Shown one piece after another: positions 4,728 to 7,095 of a DNA stretch of 7,095 bases; position 1 is the first letter of the stretch, and each line of letters begins with the position of its first letter. Source of the stretch: Nitrospirota bacterium (lineage in GTDB: Bacteria > Nitrospirota > JAOUDF01); assembly GCA_029859385.1 (NCBI GenBank), contig JAOUDF010000136.1, positions 1 through 7,095 of the forward strand. The letters are read 5' to 3'. The position numbers and the translations under genes were made by a program. The notes under the pieces are model-generated. The model searched no databases. It was not told the origin of the DNA and was given only the letters and a program-made list of their open reading frames with translations.

Positions 4728-6173
4728 ATGGCATTCCGCATATTCCCGCGTCTCCTGATCGGCTCGTTCATTCTTCTTATGGTAACCATCCCTGTCGGTT
4801 TTTACGCGGTGTGGCAGATGGAACGTTTCAGTGACACACTGCGCCACATTCTTGCGGTCGAGAGTGAACTGGTAGCAGCGGAAAAGCGGCTCACCGATGC
4901 CCTGCTGGCCCAGATGCGCTATGAAAGGAAATATGTCCTTCTGAAAGACAGGGAGCTTCACCGGCAGTTTCTTGCAGCGAACGATGAATTCGGCAGAGTG
5001 TTGGAGCAGGCGGTGCCTATTGCCGACACGCCTCAGAAAGGCAGAGCCATTAAGCGAATGGAGGGGCTGGGCAGAGAGTATCGTCAATATGTGGAAGAAG
5101 AGTCTGTCTGGCTGGCCGACAACCGGCCGTACGCCGTGGAAGAGTATCGGAAAAAGAAAGACGAAGCGACGGACGGTATAGCGACGGAATTGAAGAAAAT
5201 GAAGATACTGGTAGAGGGCGAAACTGCTGCAAGTATCCTGGAACTGGAAAACCGGACTTCGGGCGCCTGGCGGATGACGCTGGTCATAGCTGTTGCGGCA
5301 CTGACGGCAGGAGGAATATTTTCTTATATCGCAGCCCGATGGATCACTACGCCGCTCTCGCTTTTGATTGACAAGACGGAGCGTATTGCCCGGGGAGACC
5401 TCAGGGCCGATCTGTCCATCTCGTCGCCCCCCGAAGTGGAGCGGCTGGCCGCATCGGTTAATCTGATGTGCGAAAAGCTGCGTGAGGTCGACCAGATGAA
5501 GTCCGACTTCTTCTCGGCAATGTCTCATGAGCTGCGCACGCCACTGGCCTCTATCAGGGAAGGGATAAGCCTGCTGTCGGACGGCGCGGGCGGCCAGGTG
5601 ACTGAGAAGCAGAGGAGGCTGCTGGCCATTATATCCGAAGAAAGCGATCGTCTGATTTCATTGGTCAATACCCTGCTCGACCTTGCCAAGATGGAGGCGG
5701 GGATGATGCCGCTTCATTGCGCCAAAGCGGATATGCTTCCGCTGGTGCAAAGGGTAATAAAGGAGATGGAGCCGCTGGCCGTGGGGAAAGGTGTCACTCT
5801 AGGGTTTGAGAGCGAGAGCTCCTTGGCCTTGGTGAATATGGATAATGAACGGGTACTGCAGGTAATTCGCAATCTGCTAGGGAATGCTGTAAAATTTACG
5901 GCCGCGGGCAGTGAAGTGATGATCACGACAGAAATGAGCGAAGGAGAGCTTGTGGTGTCAGTTAAGGATGCCGGCCCAGGACTTCTCGAAGATGAGCGGT
6001 CAGTCATCTTCGAAAAATTCAGGCAGGGGATCTCGGCCAACTCCGTTGCAATCAAAGGAACAGGGCTTGGGCTGGCGATCGTAAAACAGGTGGTAAGCGC
6101 GCACGGAGGAAAGGTATGGGTCGAAAGCCGACCGGGAGAAGGAAGCACCTTCTCTTTTTCACTGCCGGCATAA
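4728..6173 (+). CDS. HAMP-domain sensor histidine kinase (GlrK/QseE-like)
   Basis: This 481-residue inner-membrane kinase would phosphorylate the response regulator at 6418. Membrane segments at about residues 9-30 and 183-203 bracket a highly charged, helical periplasmic sensor of about 150 residues. A HAMP linker follows (about 204-255, with TTPLSLLIDKTERIARGDL). The dimerisation/phosphoacceptor helix carries SHELRTPL with H267. The ATPase domain has the N box (NLLGNAVKF, N386), G1 (DAGPG, D414), F box (FEKF, 428-431) and G2 (GTGLGLA, 444-450), all intact. The start at 4728 is chosen because AAAGGT lies about 7 nt upstream and the first membrane segment begins at once. An in-frame ATG at 4440 would add 96 residues with no kinase-like features. 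The last 58 nt overlap the lipoprotein gene. Enterobacterial GlrK has the same architecture and neighbours; orthology is inferred from order, not tested. Confidence 0.94.
   Translation: MAFRIFPRLLIGSFILLMVTIPVGFYAVWQMERFSDTLRHILAVESELVAAEKRLTDALLAQMRYERKYVLLKDRELHRQFLAANDEFGRVLEQAVPIADTPQKGRAIKRMEGLGREYRQYVEEESVWLADNRPYAVEEYRKKKDEATDGIATELKKMKILVEGETAASILELENRTSGAWRMTLVIAVAALTAGGIFSYIAARWITTPLSLLIDKTERIARGDLRADLSISSPPEVERLAASVNLMCEKLREVDQMKSDFFSAMSHELRTPLASIREGISLLSDGAGGQVTEKQRRLLAIISEESDRLISLVNTLLDLAKMEAGMMPLHCAKADMLPLVQRVIKEMEPLAVGKGVTLGFESESSLALVNMDNERVLQVIRNLLGNAVKFTAAGSEVMITTEMSEGELVVSVKDAGPGLLEDERSVIFEKFRQGISANSVAIKGTGLGLAIVKQVVSAHGGKVWVESRPGEGSTFSFSLPA
6105..6118 (+). promoter_or_regulatory. 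Ribosome binding site inside the kinase gene that fixes the lipoprotein start
   Basis: GGAGG at 6105-6109 lies 6 nt before ATG 6116 and is embedded in kinase codons for AHGGKV. It supports initiation upstream of the kinase stop rather than at the later ATG 6173, which would leave only five residues before the lipobox cysteine. Confidence 0.8.
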
Positions 6174-6412
6174 TGTTTCTTCTGCCCGGGTGCACAACCT
6201 TCTGGACCCCGGGCGAGAAGAATCTGGAGAAGGCGCATGCCAAAATTGACCAGTTACGCCGGGATGCCGACCAGTGCAATCAGGAAACGAGGAAACTCCA
6301 GCAGGAAAACGAACGGCTGCGGCAGGACTTGGAGAGAGTTCGGAAAGACGTTGAAAAGGCGAGAAAGATCGACATGGAAATTGAGGAGATGAGGCGAAAT
6401 CTGGGCCGCTGA
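6116..6412 (+). CDS. Small coiled-coil lipoprotein, QseG-like
   Basis: This 98-residue protein begins with a lipoprotein signal peptide: basic n-region (MGRKPTGRRK), hydrophobic LLFFTAGIMF, then lipobox LLPGC with acylated C26. The mature part is almost entirely a charged, heptad-like helix (about residues 35-97, QLRRDADQCNQETRKLQQEN and following), so a coiled coil is expected in the periplasm, anchored in a membrane. It lies between a sensor kinase and a sigma-54 regulator. In enterobacteria the lipoprotein QseG sits in exactly this place and acts on the kinase sensor domain; a similar regulatory partner role is inferred. Residue T27 after the cysteine is not the inner-membrane-retention Asp, favouring the outer membrane if Lol rules apply. 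Its first 58 nt overlap the kinase in another frame. It is much shorter than enteric QseG, and sequence homology was not tested. Confidence 0.88.
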   Translation: MGRKPTGRRKHLLFFTAGIMFLLPGCTTFWTPGEKNLEKAHAKIDQLRRDADQCNQETRKLQQENERLRQDLERVRKDVEKARKIDMEIEEMRRNLGR

Positions 6413-6417
6413 GGGAT

Positions 6418-7095
6418 ATGACGGTAAAGGCGCACATACTTGTGGTTGACGATGACCGTAACCTTCTTGAGTTGCTGGTAATACGTCTTGAGTCAGCCGG
6501 CTATGCAGTGACGTCTGCCATGAACGGCCGAGATGCTGTGTTGGCAGTAAGGGGAGGAGAGACAGACTTGGCCGTTATCGACCTTCAACTGGCCGATACG
6601 GAAGGCCTGTCTCTTATGGAGGAGTTGCGCGCCATTAATTCTGGCATGCCCGCCATTATTCTCACGGCCCATGGCAGCATTGAAAATGCGGTGGAGGCCA
6701 TGAGGAGAGGGGCGTTCAACTATCTTGCCAAGCCCTTTGATGCCGCCAACCTTCTTATGCAGGTAGGGGCTGCTCTTGAAAACAGGCGCCTGATCTCTGA
6801 GGTCAAGCGGTTAAGGGCGCTTATGGGTGAACAGCTGAGCATATCGGGAATTGTCTCCAAAAGCAGAAAGATGGAAAAGGTCCTCGAGCAGGTTTCGATG
6901 GTCGCGGGTCTTGATGCTACCGTGCTTGTCCAGGGGGAGAGCGGTACCGGTAAAGAGCTGATTGCCAGGGTTATACACCAGATGAGCGGGCGCAGAGACG
7001 GCGCTTTTGTCGGAATGAACTGCGCGGCGATCCCCCATTCTCTTCTCGAAAAGGAGCTGTTTGGCCATGCGAAAGGCGCATTCACCGGCGCACAC
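6418..7095 (+). CDS. Sigma-54-dependent response regulator (NtrC/GlrR family), partial at right edge
   Basis: The 226 visible codons remain open to the window end. The receiver domain (about residues 5-120) has the acidic pocket D11-D13, phosphoacceptor D55 (VIDLQLAD), T83 (ILTAHG) and K105 (LAKPF). After a helical linker (about 118-140) the AAA+ sigma-54 interaction domain begins at about residue 143. It carries Walker A GESGTGKE (173-180, K179) and the GAFTGA loop (220-225) that contacts sigma-54; the sequence ends one residue later. The Walker B, arginine finger and DNA-binding helix-turn-helix are outside. The start at 6418 lies 5 nt after the lipoprotein stop. Its GAGGG overlaps that stop with only 2-3 nt spacing, so translation is probably coupled. 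Phosphorylation by the kinase at 4728 is expected. It is a candidate activator for the two sigma-54 promoters in this window, which is inference. Confidence 0.95.
   Translation, partial: MTVKAHILVVDDDRNLLELLVIRLESAGYAVTSAMNGRDAVLAVRGGETDLAVIDLQLADTEGLSLMEELRAINSGMPAIILTAHGSIENAVEAMRRGAFNYLAKPFDAANLLMQVGAALENRRLISEVKRLRALMGEQLSISGIVSKSRKMEKVLEQVSMVAGLDATVLVQGESGTGKELIARVIHQMSGRRDGAFVGMNCAAIPHSLLEKELFGHAKGAFTGAH

Noticed and set aside
4674..5528. 284-codon minus-strand open frame antisense to the kinase
   Set aside because: Shadow of the kinase coding frame. Rich in His, Arg, Cys and Gln without a coherent domain, and the kinase on the plus strand has all its motifs intact.
6173..6175. ATG overlapping the kinase stop (TAATG) as the lipoprotein start
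   Set aside because: It leaves only MFLLP before the lipobox cysteine, too short for a signal peptide. ATG 6116 has GGAGG at ideal spacing and a complete signal sequence.
5714..6437. Several minus-strand open frames antisense to the kinase C-terminus and lipoprotein
   Set aside because: They overlap well-supported plus-strand genes, have no ribosome binding sites and show Ser/Pro-rich shadow composition.
1..7095. CRISPR arrays, tRNA or rRNA genes, insertion sequences, phage attachment sites
   Set aside because: No regularly spaced repeats, no tRNA-like cloverleaf, no transposase or terminal inverted repeats with target duplications were seen by eye on either strand.

Overview
The window looks like chromosomal DNA from a Geobacter-like deltaproteobacterium (Desulfuromonadales). 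This is inferred from the combination of a GEMM-I cyclic-dinucleotide riboswitch, a PEP-CTERM/exosortase surface protein, -24/-12 (sigma-54) promoters and an NtrC-type two-component system. It was not tested by any search.

Layout. (1) Positions 1-1319, minus strand: an ABC exporter permease of the DevC/MacB type, followed directly by the first 62 codons of its ATPase, which runs off the left edge. (2) Positions 1320-1828: about 500 bp without a gene. It holds candidate operators, a good sigma-54 promoter (1653-1668) and, starting at the predicted transcript start, a GEMM-I (c-di-GMP class I) riboswitch (about 1683-1768). A 10-bp stem that would mask the ribosome binding site follows. (3) 1829-3583, plus: a secreted subtilisin-like protease with propeptide and two C-terminal Ig-like repeats. 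(4) 3588-3620: a strong bidirectional terminator shared with the convergent gene. (5) 3642-4391, minus: a PEP-CTERM exosortase-substrate surface protein with its own sigma-54 promoter (4441-4456). (6) 4392-4727: a divergent, AT-rich intergenic region with dyads. (7) 4728-7095, plus: a compact operon of HAMP-type sensor histidine kinase, small coiled-coil lipoprotein, and the first 226 codons of a sigma-54-activating response regulator that ends just after its GAFTGA loop. This gene order matches the enterobacterial GlrK-QseG-GlrR (QseE-QseG-QseF) system.

How the parts may work together (inference). The envelope-sensing two-component system encodes a sigma-54 activator, and the two neighbouring secreted or surface products both have sigma-54 promoters. 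The protease mRNA has an added layer, a cyclic-dinucleotide riboswitch that probably acts on translation. The result would be an AND-type gate on an extracellular protease, next to a co-regulated surface protein. This is reminiscent of c-di-GMP-controlled proteolysis of adhesins in other bacteria. The sign of the switch (on or off), the identity of the activator and any protease-substrate link are not shown by the sequence.
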